Assembly: GCA_943787175.1 (NCBI GenBank)
Contig: CALSLK010000014.1
Coordinates: 80,131-144,130 of the forward strand
Direction: 5' to 3'
Length of the DNA stretch: 64,000 bases
Source of the DNA: an uncultured Alphaproteobacteria bacterium
Lineage (GTDB): Bacteria > Pseudomonadota > Alphaproteobacteria > SP197
Every line of letters starts with the position of its first letter. The stretch's first letter is position 1. Below the pieces are notes generated by a model, which saw only the letters and a program-made list of their open reading frames with translations, did no database searches and was not told where the DNA came from. Positions 29,446 through 38,064 of this stretch are shown piece by piece. The translations under genes were made by a program, and so were the position numbers.

Positions 29446-30822
29446 ATGTTCGGGCCATTCGCCAACCGCACCTACCGGCACCTCTTTGCCGCACAAGTCA
29501 TTGCCCTGTTCGGCACCGGGCTCACGACCGTGGCGCTGGCCCTGCTTGCCTATGATCTTGCCGGTGGTAATGCAGGCTTGGTGTTGGGCACGGCCCTGGC
29601 GCTCAAGATGGTCACCTATGTCGCGATTGCGCCTGTTGCCGGCGCTTTCGCCCACCGCCTGCCCAGACGCGCGCTTCTGGTAACACTCGATCTCGTCCGC
29701 GCCGGCGTCGTTCTCTGTCTGCCGTTCGTCACACAGATCTGGGAAATCTATGCGCTGATCCTCATCGTCAACGCCTGCTCGGCAGCCTTCACACCGGTCT
29801 TCCAGGCAACCATTCCCGATATCCTGGAAGACGAGCCGACCTACACACGTGCGCTTTCGCTCTCGCGCCTGGCATATGATCTCGAAAACCTGCTCAGCCC
29901 CATGGCAGCCGGGCTGGCGCTTCTGGTGATCAGCTACAACGGCCTGTTTGCCGCCAACGCCCTGGCCTTCATGGTCTCTGCTGCCCTGGTCATCAGCGTC
30001 GTTCTGCCGCCATCGCATCAGCCCGAGCGTACCGGCGGCATCATGGAATCCCTGGGTTTCGGCCTCAGGGTTTATCTGGCAACGCCGCGCCTGCGCGGTC
30101 TGTTGGCGCTTGCCGTGGCCGTCTCGGCAGCCGGTTCCATGACCATCGTCAATACGGTGGTCATCGTGCGCGACCAGATGAACGGCTCGGACATCGCGAC
30201 CGCCTTGGCTTTTGCAGCTGCCGGCGCGGGCTCCATGGCTGCCGCCCTCACCCTGCCGCGCCTGCTGGACCGACTGTCAGACCGACCGGTCATGATCACC
30301 GGCGGCGTTGTGCTGTCCGCGGGCCTGCTTGCAGGACTGCTCGAGCCGGACTTTACAGGCCTGCTACTCATCTGGTTTGCCCTTGGCGCGGGATCATCGA
30401 TGATCCAGACGCCGGCAGGCCGCCTGCTCCGGCGCTCCTCGAACCAGGGCGACCGTTCAGCCGTGTTCTCGGCCCAGTTCGCCCTGTCCCATCTCTGCTG
30501 GCTGTTTCTTTATCCCCTGGCAGGCTGGGGCAGCGCCTATCTGGGTATCGAGGCCACCTTCGCACTTCTGGCCGCCATCAGCCTTGGGGCAACAGGTTCG
30601 GCGCTCATCCTGTGGCCCACGGGAGATCCTCTTGTCGTGCCCCACACCCATGAAGCCCGGGCCCACGAACACCTGCATGTTCACGACGAGCATCACCCTC
30701 ACGAACACGAAGGATGGGAAGGGCCAGAGCCGCATTCCCATCCCCACCGTCATGGTGCCATCCGGCACAGTCATGCGTTCGTGGTCGACCTTCATCATCC
30801 CGTCTGGCCAAGGCATTCGTGA
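29446..30822 (+). CDS. MFS transporter with histidine-rich C-terminal tail, probable metal exporter
   Basis: 458 residues, twelve predicted membrane segments over about 400 residues (starts MFGPFANRTYRHLFAAQV, typical of the enterobactin-exporter-like MFS group). The last 58 residues are cytoplasmic and hold 19 histidines in HxH patterns (e.g. HEHLHVHDEHHPHEHE). Such tails bind Ni, Co or Zn, as in NreB-type nickel exporters, so metal efflux is the best guess. Located between an iron-type permease and its binding protein. ATG 29446 is preferred to TTG two codons earlier. Its end overlaps a 12-bp hairpin. Confidence 0.83.
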   Translation: MFGPFANRTYRHLFAAQVIALFGTGLTTVALALLAYDLAGGNAGLVLGTALALKMVTYVAIAPVAGAFAHRLPRRALLVTLDLVRAGVVLCLPFVTQIWEIYALILIVNACSAAFTPVFQATIPDILEDEPTYTRALSLSRLAYDLENLLSPMAAGLALLVISYNGLFAANALAFMVSAALVISVVLPPSHQPERTGGIMESLGFGLRVYLATPRLRGLLALAVAVSAAGSMTIVNTVVIVRDQMNGSDIATALAFAAAGAGSMAAALTLPRLLDRLSDRPVMITGGVVLSAGLLAGLLEPDFTGLLLIWFALGAGSSMIQTPAGRLLRRSSNQGDRSAVFSAQFALSHLCWLFLYPLAGWGSAYLGIEATFALLAAISLGATGSALILWPTGDPLVVPHTHEARAHEHLHVHDEHHPHEHEGWEGPEPHSHPHRHGAIRHSHAFVVDLHHPVWPRHS

Positions 30823-30834
30823 CCAGACGGGATG
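30796..30834. terminator. Long hairpin between convergent MFS and iron-binding-protein genes
   Basis: CATCCCGTCTGG (30796-30807) and its exact complement (30823-30834), loop of 15. The left arm encodes the last codons of the MFS gene (HHPVW) and the loop contains its stop. No T-run on either side, so it would act as a bidirectional pause or RNA end rather than a classic intrinsic terminator. Confidence 0.6.
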
Positions 30835-30841
30835 GAAGCGC

Positions 30842-31867
30842 TTACTTCCAGCCGTTGGCTTCCATGATGCGCAAAGCGTCTGCGCGGTTGCCACCAAAGA
30901 CGGCAGGATTGATGTCGTCCTGGATAAAGTCGCCATAGAGGTCATCCAGCACCGTAGCGTGGGCAATGCCATCAACCGTCGGCCACTCGTTGTTGCCTTC
31001 GGCAAAGGCCAGCTGGGCCTCATCGCTCGCCAGGAACTCCAGGAAAGCCACGGCGTTGTCAGGATTTGGCGCGTTGGTCAGCACGCCGGCACCGCTGATG
31101 TTGACGTGGACACCACGGTCATCCTGATTGGGCAGGATGACGTCGATCGCTTCAACTACAGCCAGGTCGGCGGGGTCATCGGACCGTGCAAGGCGTGCCA
31201 GGTAATAGGTGTTGGCCACGGCAATGTCGCACTCGCCGGCGGCAACTGCGCGGATCTGTCCGGTGTCGTTGGACTCAGGATCACGCGCCATGTTGGCCAC
31301 CAGGCCCTGTACCCATTCGGCTGTTGCCGCTTCACCATGGACGGCAACCAGGGAACCGACCAGCGACTGGTTGTAGATGTTGCCGGAACTGCGGATGCAG
31401 ATCATGTCGGCATATGTCGGGTCCGCCAGATCCTCATAGGTTTCCAGACCTTCCACATCCACGCCCTTACGCACCATGATGATGCGGGCGCGTTTGGTGA
31501 AGGCAAACCAAAGGCCATCGGGATGGCGCAGGTTTTCAGGAATGCGTGCCTCAAGCGTTTCTGAGACAGCAGACTGGAACATACCGTCGGCTGCAGCACT
31601 CATCAGATTGCCCGCGTCAGCGGTCATGAAGATGTCGCCGGGGCTGTTCCGGCCTTCGGCCTTGATACGCTCGATCAACGCGCCGGCTTTGTCTTCGATG
31701 ACATTGACTTCAATGCCGGTTGCCTCGGTAAAGGCCTCAAAAAGCACTATGTCGGAATCATAGTGACGCGCGGTGTAAAGGTTGAGTTCACCGTCGGCAA
31801 AAACAGGAACTGCCGTCGACGCCAGGGCGGCCACAAGGGTGCCACCCAGGAGGGCACGAAAAGTCAT
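30842..31867 (-). CDS. Ferric-iron ABC transporter substrate-binding protein (FbpA/FutA family)
   Basis: Periplasmic iron-binding protein of 341 residues. Signal peptide about 1-24 (LLGGTLVAALASTAVPVFA), mature start DGELNLYTARHYDSD. Other landmarks are KAGALIERIKAEG, DIFMTADAGNL, the twin Tyr of the iron site in VANTYYLARL, NISGAGVLTNAPN and FLEFLASDEAQ. It probably serves the FbpB-like permease at 27.7-29.4 kb. Upstream, near 31934-31950, an imperfect inverted repeat (GCAATTC, then GAATGC) could bind an iron regulator, but it does not match a Fur, Irr or RirA consensus well enough to name. Confidence 0.9.
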   Translation of the reverse strand: MTFRALLGGTLVAALASTAVPVFADGELNLYTARHYDSDIVLFEAFTEATGIEVNVIEDKAGALIERIKAEGRNSPGDIFMTADAGNLMSAAADGMFQSAVSETLEARIPENLRHPDGLWFAFTKRARIIMVRKGVDVEGLETYEDLADPTYADMICIRSSGNIYNQSLVGSLVAVHGEAATAEWVQGLVANMARDPESNDTGQIRAVAAGECDIAVANTYYLARLARSDDPADLAVVEAIDVILPNQDDRGVHVNISGAGVLTNAPNPDNAVAFLEFLASDEAQLAFAEGNNEWPTVDGIAHATVLDDLYGDFIQDDINPAVFGGNRADALRIMEANGWK

Positions 31868-31999
31868 GGTTCACTCCGTCTTCTTTTGTTGCGAATGACT
31901 TGCAATTGTAACTGGAGCGAAATCTAAGCCCGCAATTCAGAGAATGCAACCTATTTGCAACCATTGGCTTTGCGCTGGATCAAAGCCCGTGAACTCCTG

Positions 32000-34900
32000 T
32001 CAGTTGGCCAGATCGTTCAACAGGTCCTGAAGCAGGCTCTCGGTATCAAGATCCTGATTGTCGTTGGCAGCCGGTTCAGCCGGCGCAGTCGGCTCGACGG
32101 TTTCGGCAGGTACCTCCGGCGCATCGGGTTGTCCGCTCAGGGTCCCGCCAAGCAGGTCCAGCAAGCCACCAGAACCAGACGAATTGGAAGACTCCGCCTC
32201 TTCTTCCGGCACCTGCGATTCTTCATCGCCGCCCGACAGCAACTCAATGATCGTTGCCAACGGCGCTTCCGGCGCCTCGGGCTTTTCGGGAACCAGAACC
32301 AGAGGCGGCGTCACGGTGACCTCTTCAATCTCGGGCGCGCCTGCGTCCAGATCGTTTGCCTCGGGTTCACCTGCGTCGGAGTCTATGCCACCTAGATCGC
32401 CTACCGCAGGGTCGCTTCCTTCGGGCTCATCCCCGGTGAGGAGATCGAGAACAACGCCGGCAGCCCCATCCAGTTCCTCCTCGCCCAACTCGCGCAGCGC
32501 AGTCTCGGCAGCACGCTGAACCAGGAAGTTCTCCAGAGAGCGGGTATCAACAACCTTGTCTGGATCATCGAGTGAGCCATGGACGGCAATGGGGATCGTC
32601 GGCGCCCCGGCATGGCCGGTCAGCCCAGCCTCGCCTTCCAGGTCGATCCACCAGCGTGGAACGTCGACATCCAGCACAAATTCAGCCTGTCCGCCGTCAA
32701 GCAGAACCCGCAGGTCGTCGGAGTGGACCACGCCGTCTGTCATCACAAACGAGCCGTCAGCCGCCGTAATCGCGGTCTGGCCTCCCGCCGAGGCCTCGGC
32801 CAGCATCGCTGCAATGGCAAGCGCGTCATCAAGGGAGCCCAGCCGGTCGTTGATGCGACGCAGGTCAAAGCCCCGAAGCGATCCGTTGCGCAGGGTGATC
32901 GTGCCACTGCCGGCAAGGGTCTGGAGGATATCGCGCTGGCTAAGCCCGTGGCCACCAGCCGTGAAATCAAGATACAGGCGGCCGGTGATGGCATCGCTCT
33001 GGGCAAAATGCTCAAGAACCTGTGCCATGTCGGCATTGGCAAGCGCAACATCGAACGCGGTCTGATGCGGGACACCCGCAACGATCTCTCCAGTCAGCGC
33101 AACCTGGCCATCAAACAGACCGCCATCAAACCGTTCAATCCTGAGTTTCCCATCGGCAATGTCGGCCACCAGTGTCGGACGCGCAAAGGCCAGCCCCTGC
33201 AGCAACAGACGTTCGGCAACGAGCTCGATATGGGCGTCGACCTCTTTGAGAATACCAAAATCAAGTTCCTCACGGGACCAGCGGTCACCGTTCTCCTGCC
33301 CGGCATCGCCACCCTCAGACACATCGCCAACCGTGCCGCCCGACGATGCCGCCAGGAAGGGATCAAGCGCCAGTTCGCCGGCATTCAGACGCGCCTCGAT
33401 CCGTGGCTTCTCATCAGAGAGATAGAGACCCAGCGTGCCATGCACACTCGATGGCCCCAGGGTTGAAGGTGCCAGCGTGACATCGACCAGATCGGTGCTT
33501 CCCGTTGCAATCAGGCTCAGGTTCAGAGGACCCAGATCCGGGAACCCGCCATCCACACCCAGATCCCGCAACAACGCGGCAAGCTCGGCGTGATCGGCCT
33601 GCATCCGCAGGTCGAAAACAGGAGTTTCCTTGAGATCAGCGATGCTGCCGCTGCCGCGAAGCGAGACATCCAGCACACCAAGGACCGCTTCAAACTCAGC
33701 TTTGTTGCCGTCGGTCACGATATCGGCGGCAAACGAAATCTCCGAATCCGCAGCCTCGGGCAAATCCGTGCCGATGGCCGCTGCAAGGGTGCGATAGCTT
33801 GTGCTTTGCAGCCCGACACGCCCATCAAAGGCCAACGCGCCAAAGGGCTCGATGAGCGTGCCGTCAACACTGGCCGCTCCCAGCGCGGTTTGCAGTCGTT
33901 GCCGGATAATGGCCTGGCCAGCATCACCGTTGATATCACCAACCAGCTCCACCGCACCCAGTTCTGCGGGATCAATCGGCAGTTCCACGCCCATCAGACG
34001 CAACAAACCGCCGGCGTCCTCTGCCTTGGCGCCCATCTGCAGAGCAACCGAGCCGGCAGCCGGGTCGACCTCGCCTGAAAACCTCAGCGCCGCTCCTGCA
34101 ATATCCCCGGCACCAAGACTGCGCACGACCAGACGACCATCCGACAGGGTGCCATCAGCCTGGATGCCACTGACGGCCACACCGTTATAGGTCAGCGAAT
34201 CGACCCGGGCTTTGAGGTCCAGATTGATGAGAGAGAGATAGAAGGCATAAGGTTCAAGGGAGAAAGGCCGGTCGTCTTCGTCAACGTCATCAACCGGTTC
34301 TGGCGGCAGGATATAGGCATCGAGATTGAGTTGATCGAGGACGACATCAACGGTCAGACTGGGCAACTCTTCGATGCGCGCGGCAAACCCTCCTGTAAGA
34401 CGCGAAGAATCGAACGAAAGGTCTAGGCCGGTCAGCGCCAGAACGGCTGGTGAAACCACAACGTCAGCAAACAGATCAACGCGACGCAAACGATCCTGAG
34501 GAACGGATTCTGTCGGCAGCTCAAGCCAGTCGAGCGTTGCCCGCAGGTTGTCAGACGTGACCTCAACCGGGCCGCGGAAGGTCGGTTCACCCTCCTCCAT
34601 GGCAAGAGAACCACTTACCGCAACAGACGTACCGCCGGGCAGTTGGGCTTTGGCTTTGTTTAGAGTCCAGACACCATCAGCCAAAGCAACATCAAGGTTG
34701 ATCTGGCGAACGGGCGAGCCGCGGTAGATGGCGGCATCAATCGCCAGTGCCGCATTCAACGTCACATCATCGGGCCAGGGCTGTGTGACAGCGCCTTCCT
34801 TCAGATCGGCAAGTGGCTCGCTTTCGACCATTGCCGCAGCAGCAAGAAGGGTATCGAGGTCGAGCTTGCTGACCGAAAGTGTGAGATCGGCCGACAAGGT

Positions 34901-35821
34901 CTCTTCCATCTGGACCAAGGCCTCACCGGTCGCACTGCTTTCACCAAGCGAAAGGGAAAGGTCGCTCAAACGCAGCGCCTCGGGCGACACACTGGCTCGT
35001 GTATCCAGTGACAAAGGTGCATTGCGCAGCGCATCGGGCATTGGAGGCAGTTCAATGAGCCGGCCAAGGAATCCAAGGCTGCTGACATTGGCTTCGACCT
35101 GACCGGAAAACCCTTCCACGCCATTGGTCTGGGCAATCGTGCCCGCCAGTTTGGCCGTCAAGTCCGTGCCTGATTGCAGAGTGATGTTGAGCGCCAATTG
35201 CGGGCGCGTAAAACGTCCCACATCGGCGTCCAGGGTCCAGGCGTGGCCAAGATGGCTGAACCTGCCGCGCGCCTCGAACGGGCCGTCAGAACCAAGCGCT
35301 TCGATCCAGAGGTCGACGTTCTCGAACTTGCGCAACGTCGCACCATCCCGCAACACGACCCTGCCGTCCTGAATATCAACGAGCTCGATCTTGACCGATG
35401 AGGGTCCACCAACCCCGCCTCCGTCACTTGTTTGAGGCGCAAGCTCCCAGCTTGCCGGGCCATCTGCATTGGTTTCCAGCACCACGACCGGCTCGATCAG
35501 GCGGAACCGTTCCACCACCACATCAAGCGACACCAGTGGGGCAAGTGCCACAACAGCCAGAACCTCGGGAAGCGCCAGGAATGGGTCACCGGATCCGCCC
35601 GGTGCGCCTGCGACGGTCACATCCTCGATGGAAATGGCAAGCGTGGGAATGAAGGCGACCCTGATGTCACCGGCAATCGTGACATCGCGTCCGGTTGCAG
35701 CTTCAAGCTCTGCTTCGATCTCAGGCTTATAGGCGTTGAGGTCCAGCGTCATGACGACCACAACAACGCCAACGAAACCAACAACCAGCAGACCCAGCAG
35801 GATCAAAAGAAACTTGCGCAC
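32000..35821 (-). CDS. Large AsmA-family envelope protein
   Basis: 1273 residues. GTG 35821 is chosen because GGAGG lies six bases upstream and the N-terminal anchor starts there (FLLILLGLLVVGFVGVVVVV), followed by the family start LDLNAYKPEIEAELEAATG. A very long beta-rich periplasmic body typical of AsmA/YhdP-like bridge proteins follows, with the AsmA C-terminal domain at roughly 880-1120 (ITLRNGSLRGFDLRRINDRL). The last 150 residues are low-complexity, rich in Pro, Glu, Asp and Ser. AsmA-like proteins are implicated in phospholipid transport to, and assembly of, the outer membrane. Stands alone, divergent from a 66-codon gene. Confidence 0.9.
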   Translation of the reverse strand: MRKFLLILLGLLVVGFVGVVVVVMTLDLNAYKPEIEAELEAATGRDVTIAGDIRVAFIPTLAISIEDVTVAGAPGGSGDPFLALPEVLAVVALAPLVSLDVVVERFRLIEPVVVLETNADGPASWELAPQTSDGGGVGGPSSVKIELVDIQDGRVVLRDGATLRKFENVDLWIEALGSDGPFEARGRFSHLGHAWTLDADVGRFTRPQLALNITLQSGTDLTAKLAGTIAQTNGVEGFSGQVEANVSSLGFLGRLIELPPMPDALRNAPLSLDTRASVSPEALRLSDLSLSLGESSATGEALVQMEETLSADLTLSVSKLDLDTLLAAAAMVESEPLADLKEGAVTQPWPDDVTLNAALAIDAAIYRGSPVRQINLDVALADGVWTLNKAKAQLPGGTSVAVSGSLAMEEGEPTFRGPVEVTSDNLRATLDWLELPTESVPQDRLRRVDLFADVVVSPAVLALTGLDLSFDSSRLTGGFAARIEELPSLTVDVVLDQLNLDAYILPPEPVDDVDEDDRPFSLEPYAFYLSLINLDLKARVDSLTYNGVAVSGIQADGTLSDGRLVVRSLGAGDIAGAALRFSGEVDPAAGSVALQMGAKAEDAGGLLRLMGVELPIDPAELGAVELVGDINGDAGQAIIRQRLQTALGAASVDGTLIEPFGALAFDGRVGLQSTSYRTLAAAIGTDLPEAADSEISFAADIVTDGNKAEFEAVLGVLDVSLRGSGSIADLKETPVFDLRMQADHAELAALLRDLGVDGGFPDLGPLNLSLIATGSTDLVDVTLAPSTLGPSSVHGTLGLYLSDEKPRIEARLNAGELALDPFLAASSGGTVGDVSEGGDAGQENGDRWSREELDFGILKEVDAHIELVAERLLLQGLAFARPTLVADIADGKLRIERFDGGLFDGQVALTGEIVAGVPHQTAFDVALANADMAQVLEHFAQSDAITGRLYLDFTAGGHGLSQRDILQTLAGSGTITLRNGSLRGFDLRRINDRLGSLDDALAIAAMLAEASAGGQTAITAADGSFVMTDGVVHSDDLRVLLDGGQAEFVLDVDVPRWWIDLEGEAGLTGHAGAPTIPIAVHGSLDDPDKVVDTRSLENFLVQRAAETALRELGEEELDGAAGVVLDLLTGDEPEGSDPAVGDLGGIDSDAGEPEANDLDAGAPEIEEVTVTPPLVLVPEKPEAPEAPLATIIELLSGGDEESQVPEEEAESSNSSGSGGLLDLLGGTLSGQPDAPEVPAETVEPTAPAEPAANDNQDLDTESLLQDLLNDLAN

Positions 35822-35982
35822 GATTAGCCTCCGCGACCGGATCGTGGCGACAGCCCCCGCTGTTTGTCGTCGCCGCACCTTGCGTTAATGTAGAGACGAT
35901 TCCGCACCAGCGGAACCGTCGCGCGGGTGCACCATGCATCCACACGGCCCCACGACACAACGTTACACGCACGAAAAGAGTC

Positions 35983-36183
35983 ATGGACGACGTCATCGAT
36001 CTTGATGAATACCGCAAGAAACACAATCCCGACGATCCGGAGCGTAAGTTGCGGCGTCGAAGAACGCCCGGCGGGCGCGGATTCGGGGACATGACGAACC
36101 ACCTTTCGACCGGCACACCCAGCCAGAGTCCAGAGGGTGAAAATGACGGTGATGACGACGACAACACACCCCAGCCCGCCTGA
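35983..36183 (+). CDS. Small charged hypothetical protein
   Basis: 66 residues, MDDVIDLDEYRKKHN at the start, then very basic (RRRRTPGGRGFG) and finally acidic (NDGDDDDN). No domain recognised. The opening VIDLDEYRKK-type motif recurs in small alphaproteobacterial proteins. Predicted disordered and cytoplasmic. A GAAAAGAG stretch just upstream may act as ribosome site. It precedes the ClC gene by 53 bases in the same direction. Real gene likely but not certain. Confidence 0.55.
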   Translation: MDDVIDLDEYRKKHNPDDPERKLRRRRTPGGRGFGDMTNHLSTGTPSQSPEGENDGDDDDNTPQPA

Positions 36184-36236
36184 CCGGTGCTGAACCGTTC
36201 GGGACAACCGACAAGCCGGCTTCACCAGGGATCACC

Positions 36237-37988
36237 ATGGGGATAACCAGAAAGCGCCTGATCGGCATGGTCAGGAACGAACAAACCACGCTGGCCCTGC
36301 TTGCCGTCGTGATCGGTCTTGCCGCCGCACTTGGCTGCATCGCGCTGCGTTATGCCATTTCCGGAACCCAATATGTCAGTTGGGGCATGGCCGGAGAACG
36401 CCTGGCCAGCCACGTTGCTGAGCTTTCCTGGTGGGTCATCCTCATGGTTCCAACCCTGGGCGGTCTCGCTGTCGGGCTGTTGCGCCGCTATGTGGCATCA
36501 GACCGGCGCTTTCATGCGGTCGCCGATGTCGTAGAGGCCTCGGCTTTGCGCGGTGGCCGCGTCGGCGTGCGCGACGGCCTGGTCGCTGCTGCCGGCTCGG
36601 CTCTCTCCCTAGGCGTTGGCGGATCGGCCGGTCGAGAAGGTCCGGCCGTGCATCTGGGCGCAATGTTCTCATCCCTTCTGGCCCAACGTTTTGGTCTTCA
36701 ACGCAGCGCCACCATGACCCTGCTGGGTTGTGGCGTTGCATCGGCTGTGGCGACCTCGTTCAACGCCCCCATCGCCGGGGTCTTTTTTGCCCTGGAAGTG
36801 GTGGTCGGCCATTACGGCCTGACGGCCTTTGCCCCGGTCGTCCTGGCCTCGGTCGTGGGCACCATCGTGACGCGCATCCACTATGGCGACTTCCCCGCCT
36901 TCATCATGGAAGCACACGTCCTGGTCTCGTTCTGGGAGATTCCAGCCTTCGCCATGCTGGGCATTGTTGCGGCAGGCGTAGCCTGGGTCTTCATGTACGG
37001 CATCACCCTTGTGCAGGACGCCGTGGCGCACTGGAAGATCCCCATTGTGGCAGCAACGATGGGCGGCGGCCTGTTGGTCGGTCTGATTGCGCTGGTCTTG
37101 CCCGAAGTTCTGGGCGTTGGGTACGAAGCGACCGACCTGGCGCTCCATGGCTCCCTTGGTTTCGCCCTCATGGTTGCCCTGGTACTGGGCAAGATTGTTG
37201 CAACCTCCATCACCCTGGGATCAGGATTCGGCGGGGGGGTGTTCAGTCCCTCGCTGTTTGTCGGCGCCATGCTGGGCGGCGCCTTCGGCATGGTTGCCGT
37301 CAGCCTGGGGCCTGAATCGGCCAGCCCGCACACCGCCTATGCCATCGTCGGCATGGCTGCCGTGGCCGGTGCCGTCCTGGGCGCACCGATCTCGACCATT
37401 CTGATCGTCTTTGAGCTCACCGCGAACTTCGACCTCACCATCGCAGTGATGATCGGTGCGGCACTGGCCTCACTGGTGACCAATCATGTGTTGGGACGTT
37501 CTTTCTTCCGCTGGTCATTGGAGCGGCGCGGTATCGACCTTTCCGGCGGACGGGCGCGTCAGCTCCTGAGTGCGCGTTCGGTCGCGTCGGTCATGACCTC
37601 CAGCTATGCGAGCCTCAATCCCGGTGATGATCTCAGCGCCATTCGCACGGCACTGATTCGCAACCCTGAGGGCAATTTTGTCGTTCTCGATGACGATGGC
37701 GCACTTGTGGGCGTTGTCACCATGGAAGACCTCAAGCCCTGGCTGTTGGGTGAACGCACCGATGACAAACCGCCAACGGCACGCGAGGTTTGTCATGGCC
37801 TCGTGCGCACGCTGATCCCCGGCGACAACCTCAAGACTGCGCTTGATGCCATGGCCCAGTCCGACGACAGCTTCCTGCCCGTCATGAAAAACAACGAAGA
37901 CCCTGACATCGCCGGCATTCTGACCCAGAGTGCCATGCTGATGGCCCACAACAGGGCACTGGCCGATGCCGCGGAGGATCGCGACTAG
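36237..37988 (+). CDS. ClC-family chloride channel/transporter with C-terminal CBS pair
   Basis: 583 residues: ClC membrane domain (about 15-430) and two CBS domains (about 440-575). The gating-glutamate motif is GREGPAVHLGA and the anion-binding GxFxP motif is GGGVFSPSLFVGAMLGGAFG. The first selectivity motif (GSGIP in classic ClCs) is not present; the equivalent region reads ALRGGRVGVRDG, as in a divergent bacterial subgroup. Whether it is a channel or a proton antiporter cannot be told from this. It may be co-transcribed with the small gene upstream. Confidence 0.9.
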   Translation: MGITRKRLIGMVRNEQTTLALLAVVIGLAAALGCIALRYAISGTQYVSWGMAGERLASHVAELSWWVILMVPTLGGLAVGLLRRYVASDRRFHAVADVVEASALRGGRVGVRDGLVAAAGSALSLGVGGSAGREGPAVHLGAMFSSLLAQRFGLQRSATMTLLGCGVASAVATSFNAPIAGVFFALEVVVGHYGLTAFAPVVLASVVGTIVTRIHYGDFPAFIMEAHVLVSFWEIPAFAMLGIVAAGVAWVFMYGITLVQDAVAHWKIPIVAATMGGGLLVGLIALVLPEVLGVGYEATDLALHGSLGFALMVALVLGKIVATSITLGSGFGGGVFSPSLFVGAMLGGAFGMVAVSLGPESASPHTAYAIVGMAAVAGAVLGAPISTILIVFELTANFDLTIAVMIGAALASLVTNHVLGRSFFRWSLERRGIDLSGGRARQLLSARSVASVMTSSYASLNPGDDLSAIRTALIRNPEGNFVVLDDDGALVGVVTMEDLKPWLLGERTDDKPPTAREVCHGLVRTLIPGDNLKTALDAMAQSDDSFLPVMKNNEDPDIAGILTQSAMLMAHNRALADAAEDRD

Positions 37989-38064
37989 CTCTGTCCACAT
38001 CCGGAAAAACTCTGCGTCATCAGGCGCTCGCCCGGCCCGATGTTTATGTTAGGTTCGCATCACA

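Noticed and set aside
31900..31960. Fur, Irr or RirA box upstream of the iron-binding protein
   Set aside because: TGCAA-rich and weakly symmetric, but no match close enough to a known consensus.
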